64,000 nt of DNA from Actinopolyspora biskrensis (GTDB lineage Bacteria; Actinomycetota; Actinomycetes; Mycobacteriales; Pseudonocardiaceae), in contig NZ_JACBYW010000004.1 of the NCBI RefSeq assembly GCF_013408175.1, forward strand, positions 1-64,000. Direction: 5' to 3'. A model generated the notes under the pieces. That model saw only the letters and a list, made by a program, of their open reading frames with translations. It ran no database searches and was not told where the DNA came from. Shown here piece after piece: positions 35,759 to 44,252 of the stretch (positions are counted from its first letter, which is position 1; each line of letters starts with the position of its first letter). The position numbers and the translations under genes are program-made.

Positions 35759-35772
35759 GAATTGATGGTGCC

Positions 35773-36318
35773 ATGAAACGTCCTCCCGACCTGATCGAGA
35801 CCGCACGTGCGCAGTGGCAGGACGTCCACCCCGAGCTGGACACCTCCAGCATCGATGTGGTCGGAAGAGTGCTCCGCGCGGCGGCGGTGCTGCGGCAACG
35901 CCTGGACACGATCCTGCTCGACGAGGGACTGAACCGCTCCGAATTCGACCTGCTCTGCGCGCTGCGCCGCAGCGCGGAACCCGTCACCCCGGGGCGGCTC
36001 AACAGCCTGATGGTCTCCTCCGGCGCCGCCACGACCAAGCGGGTCCAGCAACTGGCCGAGCGCGAGCTGCTGGAACGCACCCCGGACGAGTACGACAGGC
36101 GCAGCGCCAGGGTCCGGCTCACCGAGCAGGGAGCCGAGACGATCGATCGCGCGTTCACCAGGAACCTCGAGGCCGAACGCCACCTGCTCTCCGCGCTGGG
36201 GGCGAAGCAGCGCGAGACGCTCGCGGGCGGCCTGGCCGAACTGCTGCGTTCCCTGGAGGGGGCGGCCGGTCCGACACTGACGGGTACGAGCGCGAACGAG
36301 CACCGCAAGGGCGGTTGA
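35773..36318 (+). CDS. MarR-family transcriptional regulator
   Basis: A 181-aa winged-helix regulator (VTPGRLNSLMVSSGAATTKRVQQL as recognition region, wing DEYDRRSARVRLTEQG). The MarR dimer usually represses a divergent exporter and itself and releases DNA on binding a phenolic ligand. The gene arrangement with the FUSC transporter fits that model. The ATG at 35773 is 14 bp from the palindrome. Confidence 0.9.
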   Translation: MKRPPDLIETARAQWQDVHPELDTSSIDVVGRVLRAAAVLRQRLDTILLDEGLNRSEFDLLCALRRSAEPVTPGRLNSLMVSSGAATTKRVQQLAERELLERTPDEYDRRSARVRLTEQGAETIDRAFTRNLEAERHLLSALGAKQRETLAGGLAELLRSLEGAAGPTLTGTSANEHRKGG

Positions 36319-36420
36319 CCGACGTTTTCCGTTCCGGTTGCCGTAGTTCGCCGGAGCGGAACCGCCGCTGGTCGAGGAGGAGGCCGCGGCGAGGTCCGCT
36401 GGGAGAATCGCCGGGGGAGC

Positions 36421-36443
36421 GCCCCGGAGACCCGGTCCGGGGC
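36421..36443. terminator. hairpin between convergent genes
   Basis: GCCCCGGA (36421-36428) pairs with TCCGGGGC (36436-36443), just beyond the stop of the spermidine-synthase-like gene. Confidence 0.55.
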
Positions 36444-36447
36444 CCAC

Positions 36448-38070
36448 CTAGTAGTTCTGCCAGGCGCCCCGCTCGTACTCGATGATCTTCGGATGCATCA
36501 GGGTCGACGGCTCCACGCCCGGGATCCGGTCCCGGTCGGGCGGGAAGACGCTCGCGGCCCGCAGCGTCTCCTCGTCGAGGGTCCGCAACGGGGGAGCCCG
36601 GTCCGGGAGGCTCAGCGAAGGCGCGGAACCGTCCGCTTCGCCCAGCTGGAACCCCCACTGGCCGAAACTGGGGATCGGACGCGAGTAGGGCACCGTGGAC
36701 AGGCCGGCCTTCCGCATCGACGCCTCGACACACCAGTAGGCCTCCGCGGCGAAGTACGGCGATCCCGCTTGGACGTTGACCCGGGCGCCTTCGGCCATGG
36801 CCTGCTGGACCAGGGTGTAGAACTCCGTGGAGTACAGCTTCGCGGTCTCGGTGGAATCCGGGTCCGGCATGTCCACCAGGACCACGTCGTAGCGGTTCCT
36901 GTTGTCCCGCAGCCAGCTGAAAGCGTCCGCGGTGACCGTGTTCACCCGGGGGTCGTCGAAAGCGTGGTCGTTCAGCGAGGTCAGCCGTGGATCGGTGCGT
37001 CCGAGCCGCAGCACGGCCGGATCCATCTCGACGAGAGTGGCCTGCTCCACGTCCGGGTAGCGCAGCACCTCCCGGAGCGCGAGCCCGTCACCACCACCGA
37101 GAATCAGCACGTTCGAGTGCTCCCCGGTCATGGCGGGGTGCACCAGCGCCTCGTGATACCTGTGCTCGTCGATCGAGCTGAACTGCAGATCGCCGTTGAG
37201 GTACAGCCGCGTGTCCGCGGGGCCCGTCAACGGGCGCGACCGGGTGAGCACCACTTCCTGGTACTTGGTGCGTTCGGCGAAGACCACGGGGTCGGAGTAC
37301 AGGGCCTGCCGCGCCGTCGTCTCGAAGTGGCTGGACAGCGCGAACGCGCCACCGAGCACACCGCCGACCAGGAGGGCGAGGACCGTCATCAGCGTGACCA
37401 GGCGCTTGCCCAGTACCCTGCGGTAGACGGTGAGCACCAGCCCCAGCCCGGCCGCGGCGTTGAGCATGCCGACGAGCAGTGCCCCCTTGATCTGCCCCAG
37501 CAGCGGGAGCAGCAGGAACGGGAAAGCCAGACCGCCGATCAGCGCGCCCACGTAGTCGGCGGCGAACATGTCCGCCACCGCGGAGCCGGCCTCCTGCCGC
37601 CTTATGCGCTGCAGCAGAACCATCAGCAGCGGGATCTCCGCTCCGATCAGCGCACCCAGCACCAGAGAGGTGGCGATCAGCATCGGCATGTACAGGCTCA
37701 GCCAGGCGAACGCCGCGTACAGCCCGAGCACGCTGAGTCCGCCCAGCAGCGCGAGGACCAGCTCCACGGCCACGAAGGAAACCGCGGCCCAGCGTTGCAG
37801 GGGCTTGGCCAGCAGCGCGCCCACGCCCATGGCGAACACCATCAACGACAGCACGATGGAAGCCTGGCCGACGCTGTTGCCGACCAGGTAACTGCCGAGA
37901 GCGACCAGGGCCAGCTCGTAGACGAGCCCGCAGGCCGAACAGACGAACACGGCCACCAGCACCGCGAAACGAGCGAAGCTTTTCCCGCGGAAGCCGTCCG
38001 CGGTGTCCTCCGAACTCGTCGCGGTCCCGGTGGTGCTGCCGTGTTCGTGCTGTTCGGTTTCGGTCGACAT
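36448..38070 (-). CDS. membrane-bound spermidine-synthase-like protein
   Basis: A 540-aa protein. The N-terminal half has about seven membrane segments. The C-terminal half is an aminopropyltransferase-type Rossmann domain (YQEVVLTRSR, LNGDLQFSS, DEHRYHEALVHPAM, VLILGGGDGLALREVL, DVVLVDMPDPDS). The key SAM-binding GGGDG and acidic residues are present, so it probably binds decarboxylated SAM or a similar donor; the acceptor is unknown. It is the last gene of the DUF4178 cluster. ATG 38070 is preferred over GTG 38079. Confidence 0.85.
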   Translation of the reverse strand: MSTETEQHEHGSTTGTATSSEDTADGFRGKSFARFAVLVAVFVCSACGLVYELALVALGSYLVGNSVGQASIVLSLMVFAMGVGALLAKPLQRWAAVSFVAVELVLALLGGLSVLGLYAAFAWLSLYMPMLIATSLVLGALIGAEIPLLMVLLQRIRRQEAGSAVADMFAADYVGALIGGLAFPFLLLPLLGQIKGALLVGMLNAAAGLGLVLTVYRRVLGKRLVTLMTVLALLVGGVLGGAFALSSHFETTARQALYSDPVVFAERTKYQEVVLTRSRPLTGPADTRLYLNGDLQFSSIDEHRYHEALVHPAMTGEHSNVLILGGGDGLALREVLRYPDVEQATLVEMDPAVLRLGRTDPRLTSLNDHAFDDPRVNTVTADAFSWLRDNRNRYDVVLVDMPDPDSTETAKLYSTEFYTLVQQAMAEGARVNVQAGSPYFAAEAYWCVEASMRKAGLSTVPYSRPIPSFGQWGFQLGEADGSAPSLSLPDRAPPLRTLDEETLRAASVFPPDRDRIPGVEPSTLMHPKIIEYERGAWQNY

Positions 38071-38110
38071 GGTGCTCACTCTCGCTTCGCGCGGGTGGCC
38101 GGGCGCCCGG

Positions 38111-38536
38111 TCACCAGATCGCGGCCGCGATGATCGTCGCGATCACCACGTGTGCCACGGCTGAGACCCACGTGCCCGGGTGGATGGTCGGCGTGGAAAG
38201 CTCATCGCCGAGTTTGCCCGGGGTGAGCGCATCGATGAGCAGGAACGACAGCCCCATCAGGATCAGTCCGAGCACACCGTAGGACAGGGTGCCGACCAGG
38301 CCGAGAACCAGCTGGTCGGAGCTGGCCGCGATCGCCGTGGTGAGGATGATCCCGACTCCGAGCAGACCGGACACCAGCAGGATCGCCGCGTTGGCGTTGC
38401 GGTGTACCCAGATCAGGTCCCGGAGCTTGCCCGGTGTGGCCAGGTCCACGAGCACATAACCGAGGGCCATGAGAACCGCGCCGACCACGCCGTAGGCGAC
38501 CGCCGCGGACAGACCGGAGATCAGTTGCTGGAACAC
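38111..38536 (-). CDS. DUF350 membrane protein
   Basis: A 141-aa protein with four membrane segments in two similar halves (YVLVDLATPGKL and FLLIDALTPGKL), the internal duplication characteristic of DUF350. Function unknown. It lies 40 bp upstream of the spermidine-synthase-like gene and travels with DUF4178 and DUF4247 genes in other genomes. Confidence 0.88.
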   Translation of the reverse strand: MFQQLISGLSAAVAYGVVGAVLMALGYVLVDLATPGKLRDLIWVHRNANAAILLVSGLLGVGIILTTAIAASSDQLVLGLVGTLSYGVLGLILMGLSFLLIDALTPGKLGDELSTPTIHPGTWVSAVAHVVIATIIAAAIW

Positions 38537-38575
38537 CAGTAGTGCCTTTCGGATCGGAGACGAACGGATTGCCGA

Positions 38576-39628
38576 TCATCGCTGTTGTGGTCCCCGGCCG
38601 GGCGGGCCGGACTCGGGATGCCACTGTGGATTGTCGGGTGGTTGCTGCGGTGGCTGTCCCCACTGCTGAGGCGGAGCCTGCGGTGGTTGCTGCGGAGGCC
38701 CCTGTGGCGGTGGTCCCCACTGCTGCGGAGGTTGCTGCCCCGGCCACTGGTTCTGCGGTGGCTGCTGCGGTCGCTGGACCTGCTCGCCGCCCGGTTGAGG
38801 TGGCTGCGCAGCGTTGTCCGCGGGCGGGGGTGGAGGGTTCTGACCGGACTGCGCGGCTCGTTCACGGCGCACCCCGCGTATACCGAACCCCACGGCCAGC
38901 GCGGTGACCAGCCCCAGCAGGCCCATCCAGATCCACGTGCCCACGCCCTGAGCGCCGCCGTCGGCGGGAGGGAGGCTCTGCTGCGGGGGAGTTCCCTCGC
39001 TGCTCTCCGCCTGCTTGGTCTCGAAGTCCTCGTTGTTCTCGGCCAGCAGCAACGGCAGGGACAGCGCCGCGTGACCGGTGGCGTCGACCGGGGATTCTAT
39101 GAACGTTTCCGCGTCCATGCCGAGCTCGGCGAAGTCCGAGGTGCCGGGGGTGGTGAGCGACAGGCCGGGGGATTCGGCCACGTCGAGCCCCACACCGCTC
39201 CACCGGTCGCTGACGCTGGAGGTGTAGGCGACGGTGACTCGCAGTTCGACCCACTCGTCACAGATGTCGGCCGGAGTGTTGGGGCCGCGGCTGGACCCCC
39301 GGTCGTAGCTGCTCTCCGGATCCGAGGTGGACCGTTCGGAATCGTTGCTCCCGTCGGTGAGCTTCCAGCCGAAGCAGATCCCGTACTGCTGCTCGTACTC
39401 GCTCAGACCCTGCGAGAGGTCCTCCGAATCCGTAGGGGTGAAACGCGGGATCGGCTGTCCGGTATAGGTGTCCTGGCGGGAGTAGCGACTGCTCTCGTCG
39501 TCCCAGAACAGGGGCGACTCGTCGTCCGAGTCCAGTCCGGTGGCCACGTTGACGACGATCATGGCGAGCACCCCGAACCCGAACAGCGCCGCGCAGCCGA
39601 CCTTGTACTTCTGCTGTTGTTCGCTCAT
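38576..39628 (-). CDS. membrane protein with Pro/Gln-rich cytoplasmic tail
   Basis: A 350-aa protein. It has a membrane helix at about 10-30, an acidic extracytoplasmic domain of about 190 residues with two Cys (GICFGW, ADICDEW) that may form a disulfide, and a second helix at about 228-250. The tail, about 265-350, is built almost only of Pro, Gln, Trp and Gly (PPQQWGPPPQGPPQQ). Its ATG overlaps the DUF4247 stop (ATGA). I do not recognise the family. The tail resembles low-complexity interaction regions. Confidence 0.75.
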   Translation of the reverse strand: MSEQQQKYKVGCAALFGFGVLAMIVVNVATGLDSDDESPLFWDDESSRYSRQDTYTGQPIPRFTPTDSEDLSQGLSEYEQQYGICFGWKLTDGSNDSERSTSDPESSYDRGSSRGPNTPADICDEWVELRVTVAYTSSVSDRWSGVGLDVAESPGLSLTTPGTSDFAELGMDAETFIESPVDATGHAALSLPLLLAENNEDFETKQAESSEGTPPQQSLPPADGGAQGVGTWIWMGLLGLVTALAVGFGIRGVRRERAAQSGQNPPPPPADNAAQPPQPGGEQVQRPQQPPQNQWPGQQPPQQWGPPPQGPPQQPPQAPPQQWGQPPQQPPDNPQWHPESGPPGRGPQQR

Positions 39629-40065
39629 TTACCGGCTCCAGGACCTCGTCCCCTGAAGGTCTGTCCGTGCGGGCTGGTCCAGCCCCACACCCCACCGACC
39701 ACGTGGTGGTAGTGCCCGTACGCCTGGTCTATGTCCATCACGTGGATGACCGTGCCCCTGTTGTTCCGCGGCTGCGCTACGACGGCGTCCTCCCGGTAGC
39801 GCAGGTAGATGCCGGAGTCGTCCGTGTACTGCGAGATCGGTGTCCACGCCCGGGACACCGAGTTGGCCACCTCGCTGGGCTTCCGCGCGCTGGTGTAGGC
39901 CTTGTTGTCGTCGTCGCCGGGTTTGTCCAGCTGTGCCGCTCTGGTGTAGTGATTCGCCACGTAGCCGCGCGGTCCGGTTCCGGTGGAGAAAATCGTCACC
40001 AGGGCGATGATCAACGCCAGTACGGCCGTCATTCCCGCGATGACGAACCAGAATTTCGGTTTCAT
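39625..40065 (-). CDS. DUF4247 membrane-anchored protein
   Basis: A 146-aa protein with an N-terminal membrane anchor and an outward domain with the DUF4247 pattern: SVSRAWTPISQYTDDSGIYLRYREDAV and ending HVVGGVWGWTSPHGQTFRGRGPGAGK. Function unknown. It is coupled to the Pro/Gln-rich gene by a 4-bp overlap. Confidence 0.85.
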   Translation of the reverse strand: MKPKFWFVIAGMTAVLALIIALVTIFSTGTGPRGYVANHYTRAAQLDKPGDDDNKAYTSARKPSEVANSVSRAWTPISQYTDDSGIYLRYREDAVVAQPRNNRGTVIHVMDIDQAYGHYHHVVGGVWGWTSPHGQTFRGRGPGAGK

Positions 40066-40086
40066 CGACGCCGCCGGATCCTCTCG

Positions 40087-40713
40087 TCAGGTCGAAGCCG
40101 GGTAGATGCGCACGTCGTAGCGGTTGAGTTCCTCACCGCGAGTGGCCTCCCACCCGGCGCCGTCGAAGGACTCGAACCCGAGCATCGCTCCGTCCGCGGC
40201 CTCGTAGTCGTGATAGCGGACACTGCCCTGCTCATTGAGACCGGTGGTGGCTTCGCTGCGAAAACTCGCCGACCCGGATTCCTCGGAGCGGAAGGCCCGG
40301 CCGCCCAGTTCGATCTCGGAGGCCCCGGGGGAGGGGATCTCCTCCTCGTCGGTCAGGTCGGTCCACTGGGCGAGAACCAGATCGGGGTCCTCCTCCACGG
40401 ACAGCCACACCTGGTTTCCCCGCGCGTCGTCCAGCAGGTGCTCGGCCCAGTTCCAGCCGCCCTCGGACAGACGCAGCGTCCCCCGGACCGTGTAGGACAT
40501 CCCGCGGATCTCCACGATGTCGCCCGCGGTCAACTTGCGCGGATCACCGCGCAACGCGTCCTGGTCCCCCGTGGCGAACGGGTCCTTCGGTGACTGTTCG
40601 CTCCGCTTCGCCTCCTGCGCACGGGAACGTCGACCGCGCAGCGCCACGATCACGATCGCCGCGACCACGACGACGACCAGCACGATGATCGGGAGGATCA
40701 CGAATATGTTCAC
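40087..40713 (-). CDS. DUF4178 membrane-anchored protein
   Basis: A 208-aa protein with an N-terminal membrane helix (about 5-27), a basic stretch and a cytosolic DUF4178 domain (KLTAGDIVEIRGMSYTVRGTLRLSEGG, WAEHLL). It is the first gene of the five-gene run and starts at GTG 40713 with AAGGGG upstream. DUF4178 proteins accompany DUF350 and spermidine-synthase-like genes in many bacteria. Confidence 0.85.
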   Translation of the reverse strand: MNIFVILPIIVLVVVVVAAIVIVALRGRRSRAQEAKRSEQSPKDPFATGDQDALRGDPRKLTAGDIVEIRGMSYTVRGTLRLSEGGWNWAEHLLDDARGNQVWLSVEEDPDLVLAQWTDLTDEEEIPSPGASEIELGGRAFRSEESGSASFRSEATTGLNEQGSVRYHDYEAADGAMLGFESFDGAGWEATRGEELNRYDVRIYPAST

Positions 40714-40894
40714 TACCGCCCCTTGCTGTGGAATTCCCCGGTGTCACCGGTCGCGCGGTAGCGTATCCGCGGTGAAGCCGAGTTGTCCGCCATTCGGGCG
40801 AAATGATGCCGTACGCCCGGTGCGACGTTACCGGCAGGGACACCTGAGCGACGACAGTCCTCGCCGCGCGGCGGGCCAGCTCCTCCCGGCACGC

Positions 40895-40930
40895 GGAGCC
40901 CGGGACTCGCGGGGCGAGGTCCCGGGCTCC
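40895..40930 (-). terminator. hairpin downstream of the OtsB-GH15 gene
   Basis: A 12-bp perfect stem (GGAGCCCGGGAC with its complement) and a 12-nt loop, 80 nt beyond the stop at 41011. No T-run. Confidence 0.6.
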
Positions 40931-41010
40931 GGTGGTTCACCGCGTGATCGCGCCGGCCCCGGTGCTCCGGTGCGGATCACCGCCGAGCCGGCGGGGGAAC
41001 GCGGGGCGGT

Positions 41011-43572
41011 TCACTCGGCGAGCAACTGCGCGCAGCGGATCAGGCCGAGATGCGAATAGGCCTGTGGGTGGTTGCCGAGCGAGCGCTCGGCTATCGGGTC
41101 GTACTCCTCGGGAAGCAGTCCGGTCGGGCCCGCGTTGTCCACGATCTGCTGGAACAGTTCCTCGGCCTCGGTGCGCCTGTCGGTGAGCAGGTAGGCCTCG
41201 ATGAGCCAGGTCGCGCACAGGTGGAAACCACCCTCGGTTCCGGGGAGCCCGTCGTCCCTGCGGTACCGGTACACGGTGGAACCGCTGCGCAGTTCGGACT
41301 CGATGGCGGTAACCGTGGCGCGGAAACGCTCGTCCGAGGGATCGATCAGCCCCGAAAGCCCCACGTGCAGCGAGGCCGCGTCCAGGTCGGACCCCTCGTA
41401 GGCGGTGGTGAAGGCCTGCACATCGGGGTGCCAACCGTTCTTGAGGACGTCCTCGGCGATCTGCTCGCGCAGCTGCTCCCAGCTCGGGTCGGCCGGACGG
41501 TCGTACCTGGTGGCCAGCTTGATCGCGCGGTCGATGGTCACCCAGCACATCACCTTGGAGTAGACGTGGTGGCGGGGAACGTCGCGTTCCTCCCAGATGC
41601 CGTGATCCGGTTCGAACCAGCGCCGGGAAACGGCCTCGGCCATGCCCTTGACCAGCTCCCAGTCGGCGTCCCGCAGCTTTCCGTTAGCCAGGGCGAGGTC
41701 GGTGGCGAGCTCGACGACCGGGCCGAACACGTCCAGCTGGACCTGCTGGTCGGCCAGGTTGCCCACGCGCACCGGCCGGGACCCGGCGTATCCGGGCAGG
41801 GTGTCGATCACGGCTTCCGGGCCGAGCGTGCCACCGGTCAGCGAGTACAACGGGTGCAACCGCTCCGGCCCCGGCAGGGTGTCCATCACCCGGTGCAGCC
41901 AGTCCAGAAAGGCCTCGGCCTCCGCGGTGGACCCGAGGGACACCAGCGCACGGGCGCTCATCGCTCCGTCGCGGAGCCAGCAGTAGCGGTAGTCCCAGTT
42001 GCGCACACCGCCGATCTCCTCGGGAAGCGAGGTGGTGGCCGCGGCCATGATCCCGCCGGTGTCGGTGTTGCACAGCCCGCGCAGGGTGAGCGCGGAACGC
42101 ACGACCAGGTCCGTCTCCACATCGGGAAGCCGTAGCTGGTCGACCCATTTGGACCAGTAGTTGTTCGCCGCGGCGCGCCGCTGCGGCTCGGAGGACTCGG
42201 AAGCGGCGAGTTCCTCGGTACCGCAGCGCAGCTCCAGCACCGTCGGGGAGTCCTCGGAGAGGTCCAGCTCGGCGTGGGCGCTCTCGTGCATCCCGTCCGA
42301 GGTGATCCGCCACTGCACTCCCGGCGAGTACAGCACCATCGGTTCCGAGGTGCCGTGCACCCGCAGGCCGCTCGCTTCCGCGGTGAGCCGCACCGGAACC
42401 TGCCCGAACTCGGGGCGCGGAGCGAACTCGACCACGGCGCGGGTGCTGCCGCTGATGACGCGGATCAGATCGGTTCGGTGCGAGTTCCCGCCGTGCTCCA
42501 GGTAGTCGGTGACCAGCAACCGGGACCAGCGGGTCTCCACCGTCATGGTGCCCGGTATGTAGCGCTGACCGAGCGGGAGCGTGCTGCGCGGGGCCCCGTT
42601 GCTCGTCTCGCTCTGCGGAAGGTCGGGCAGGACGGAGAAGTGCCCCGCGGCGGGGCCGCCGAGCAGATCGGCGAACACGGCGGCCGAGTCCGGGCCCGGG
42701 TGGCACATCCAGGTGAGCCGCGCGTCCGGGGTCAGCAGCGCGACGGTTCGCTCGTTGGCGAGCATGGACAGGCGCTCGATGGCGGGGGCCTGCTCTCCGT
42801 AGAGCCAGGTGCGGCGCTCCTCCATCAGCAGCGCCAGCGCCGTGGCGACGCCCGTGGTGTCGGTCACGCGGTACTCGGCGAGGGTCTCCCCCTCGCCGAC
42901 CTTGATGCCGATGTCGGGGCCGGACAGCACGCTGAACACCTTCTCGTCGGTGACGTCGTCACCGAGGAAGATCGCCCCGGTGGAGCCGACCTGGTGCCGC
43001 AGCGCCTCGAAGGCGTTGCCCTTGTCGGTTTCGACCACGGCCAGTTCCATCACCGATTTGCCCTCGGTGACCTGCACGCCTTCCCAGGTGGCAGGCCCGG
43101 AGCGGAGTTCGTCCAGCGCGGACTCGGCCTCCTCCGGGTCGGCTCGGCGCAGGTGCACCGCGACACTGGCCGGTTTCGCCTCGAGAGTGATCCCGGGGCG
43201 GCTGGCGGTGATCTCCTGCACACTGCGCTGGAGCTGGGTGCGCAGCTGGGTCGTGTCCGGGTCGAGCTCGTGAACGAAGCCCACGTCGAACTCGGAGCCG
43301 TGGCTACCGACCAGGTGGACTTCGGCGGGCAGCCTGGACAGGGTGGCCAGGTCACGCAGTGCCCGGCCGGATATGACGGCGGTGGTCGTGGTCGGCAGCG
43401 CTGCCAGGGAGCGCATCGCGTGGACCGATTCCGGTAGTGGTTTGGCCTGACTCGGGTCCCCCACTATCGGGGCCAGCGTGCCGTCGTAGTCGCAGGCGAC
43501 CAGCAGCCGAGGTGTGCGCGCGAGCTGCACGATCATGCGACGAAGCTCGGCGGGGAGGGCTTCGGCGGTCAA
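41011..43572 (-). CDS. otsB: trehalose-6-phosphate phosphatase fused to a GH15 glycoside hydrolase
   Basis: An 853-aa two-domain enzyme. Residues about 1-250 are a HAD-type OtsB phosphatase (ACDYDGTLAPIV, VISGRALRDL, FLGDDVTDEKVF). Residues about 260-853 are a GH15 glucoamylase/trehalase-like domain (RNWDYRYCWLRDG, HGIWEERDVPRHH with the candidate acid, LLPEEYDP with the candidate base). The first half makes trehalose from T6P. GH15 proteins of this type in mycobacteria hydrolyse trehalose to glucose, so one chain may make and split the sugar. The start is TTG 43572 with AGGAGTG 7 nt upstream; GTG 43578 is an alternative. A longer open frame to 44124 has no coding signs. Confidence 0.9.
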   Translation of the reverse strand: MTAEALPAELRRMIVQLARTPRLLVACDYDGTLAPIVGDPSQAKPLPESVHAMRSLAALPTTTTAVISGRALRDLATLSRLPAEVHLVGSHGSEFDVGFVHELDPDTTQLRTQLQRSVQEITASRPGITLEAKPASVAVHLRRADPEEAESALDELRSGPATWEGVQVTEGKSVMELAVVETDKGNAFEALRHQVGSTGAIFLGDDVTDEKVFSVLSGPDIGIKVGEGETLAEYRVTDTTGVATALALLMEERRTWLYGEQAPAIERLSMLANERTVALLTPDARLTWMCHPGPDSAAVFADLLGGPAAGHFSVLPDLPQSETSNGAPRSTLPLGQRYIPGTMTVETRWSRLLVTDYLEHGGNSHRTDLIRVISGSTRAVVEFAPRPEFGQVPVRLTAEASGLRVHGTSEPMVLYSPGVQWRITSDGMHESAHAELDLSEDSPTVLELRCGTEELAASESSEPQRRAAANNYWSKWVDQLRLPDVETDLVVRSALTLRGLCNTDTGGIMAAATTSLPEEIGGVRNWDYRYCWLRDGAMSARALVSLGSTAEAEAFLDWLHRVMDTLPGPERLHPLYSLTGGTLGPEAVIDTLPGYAGSRPVRVGNLADQQVQLDVFGPVVELATDLALANGKLRDADWELVKGMAEAVSRRWFEPDHGIWEERDVPRHHVYSKVMCWVTIDRAIKLATRYDRPADPSWEQLREQIAEDVLKNGWHPDVQAFTTAYEGSDLDAASLHVGLSGLIDPSDERFRATVTAIESELRSGSTVYRYRRDDGLPGTEGGFHLCATWLIEAYLLTDRRTEAEELFQQIVDNAGPTGLLPEEYDPIAERSLGNHPQAYSHLGLIRCAQLLAE

Positions 43573-44252
43573 CGCCACACTCCTGTTGAGGTCGTCGGGT
43601 TGTCTGGAAAAGGATCGACCGGCGCGGGTCGTGCGGTTGTCGGCCCCTTTGCCGTGGTGGCCGCTCACACGAGTGCCCCGGGTCGATCGGTGCGTCGCTA
43701 TCGACGTGGTCGTGTCGCCGGTTCTAAGAGTCTGTGCCGAAACCGGCTCGAATGCTCGGTGGGAGTTCCGCCGAGCGAGCGCCCTGCCGCTCGTACCGGC
43801 TGGTCGAAGGCCCGCACGAGCGGCACGTCCCCCGGTTCGCGGGTGGATGCCGAGGGCGGGGAAGAAGCTCGGTGCGCAGGGTGCGGTCCGGCCACGGCAA
43901 CCACGGCGATCGACGGTGGTTTCCGGTGCGTACGGGCTGCCGGTGCCGTGGCGGGGCGGTTCCCGGGATGGGCCCGAGTCGCCCCGTGAACCGTTCCACA
44001 GCTCGTCCGATCCACCCGGTTCACCGTGGTGGGGTCGGGGAGTCCCGCAGGGGGGAGCGGTTCGGCCGCCCGGGCCTCGGGGTGGAGGACGGGTGCGTGC
44101 CGTGCACGCGGAGACCGTGGGCACTCGCCCGCTTCGCGTGCTCCTTTCCGTGACACGTCCGTCTCACGCACCGGAGCTCCTTGCCGAGCGCAGGATGAGC
44201 GTCCTGACCGAAAACATCCCTGAAGGGCCCCTTAAGCCTGCCGTCGATCACT
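43573..44252. other. 680-bp intergenic region without a recognised gene
   Basis: Lies between otsA (downstream end) and the OtsB-GH15 start. Frames are open on both strands only because of high GC; none has family resemblance or a good ribosome site. A short AAGGG/CCCTT hairpin near 44223 could end otsA. It may carry the promoter of the fusion gene. Confidence 0.4.

Noticed and set aside
43573-44124. 184-residue N-terminal extension of the OtsB-GH15 protein
   Set aside because: Low-complexity Arg/Pro/Thr sequence with no family resemblance; a ribosome site lies right before TTG 43572.
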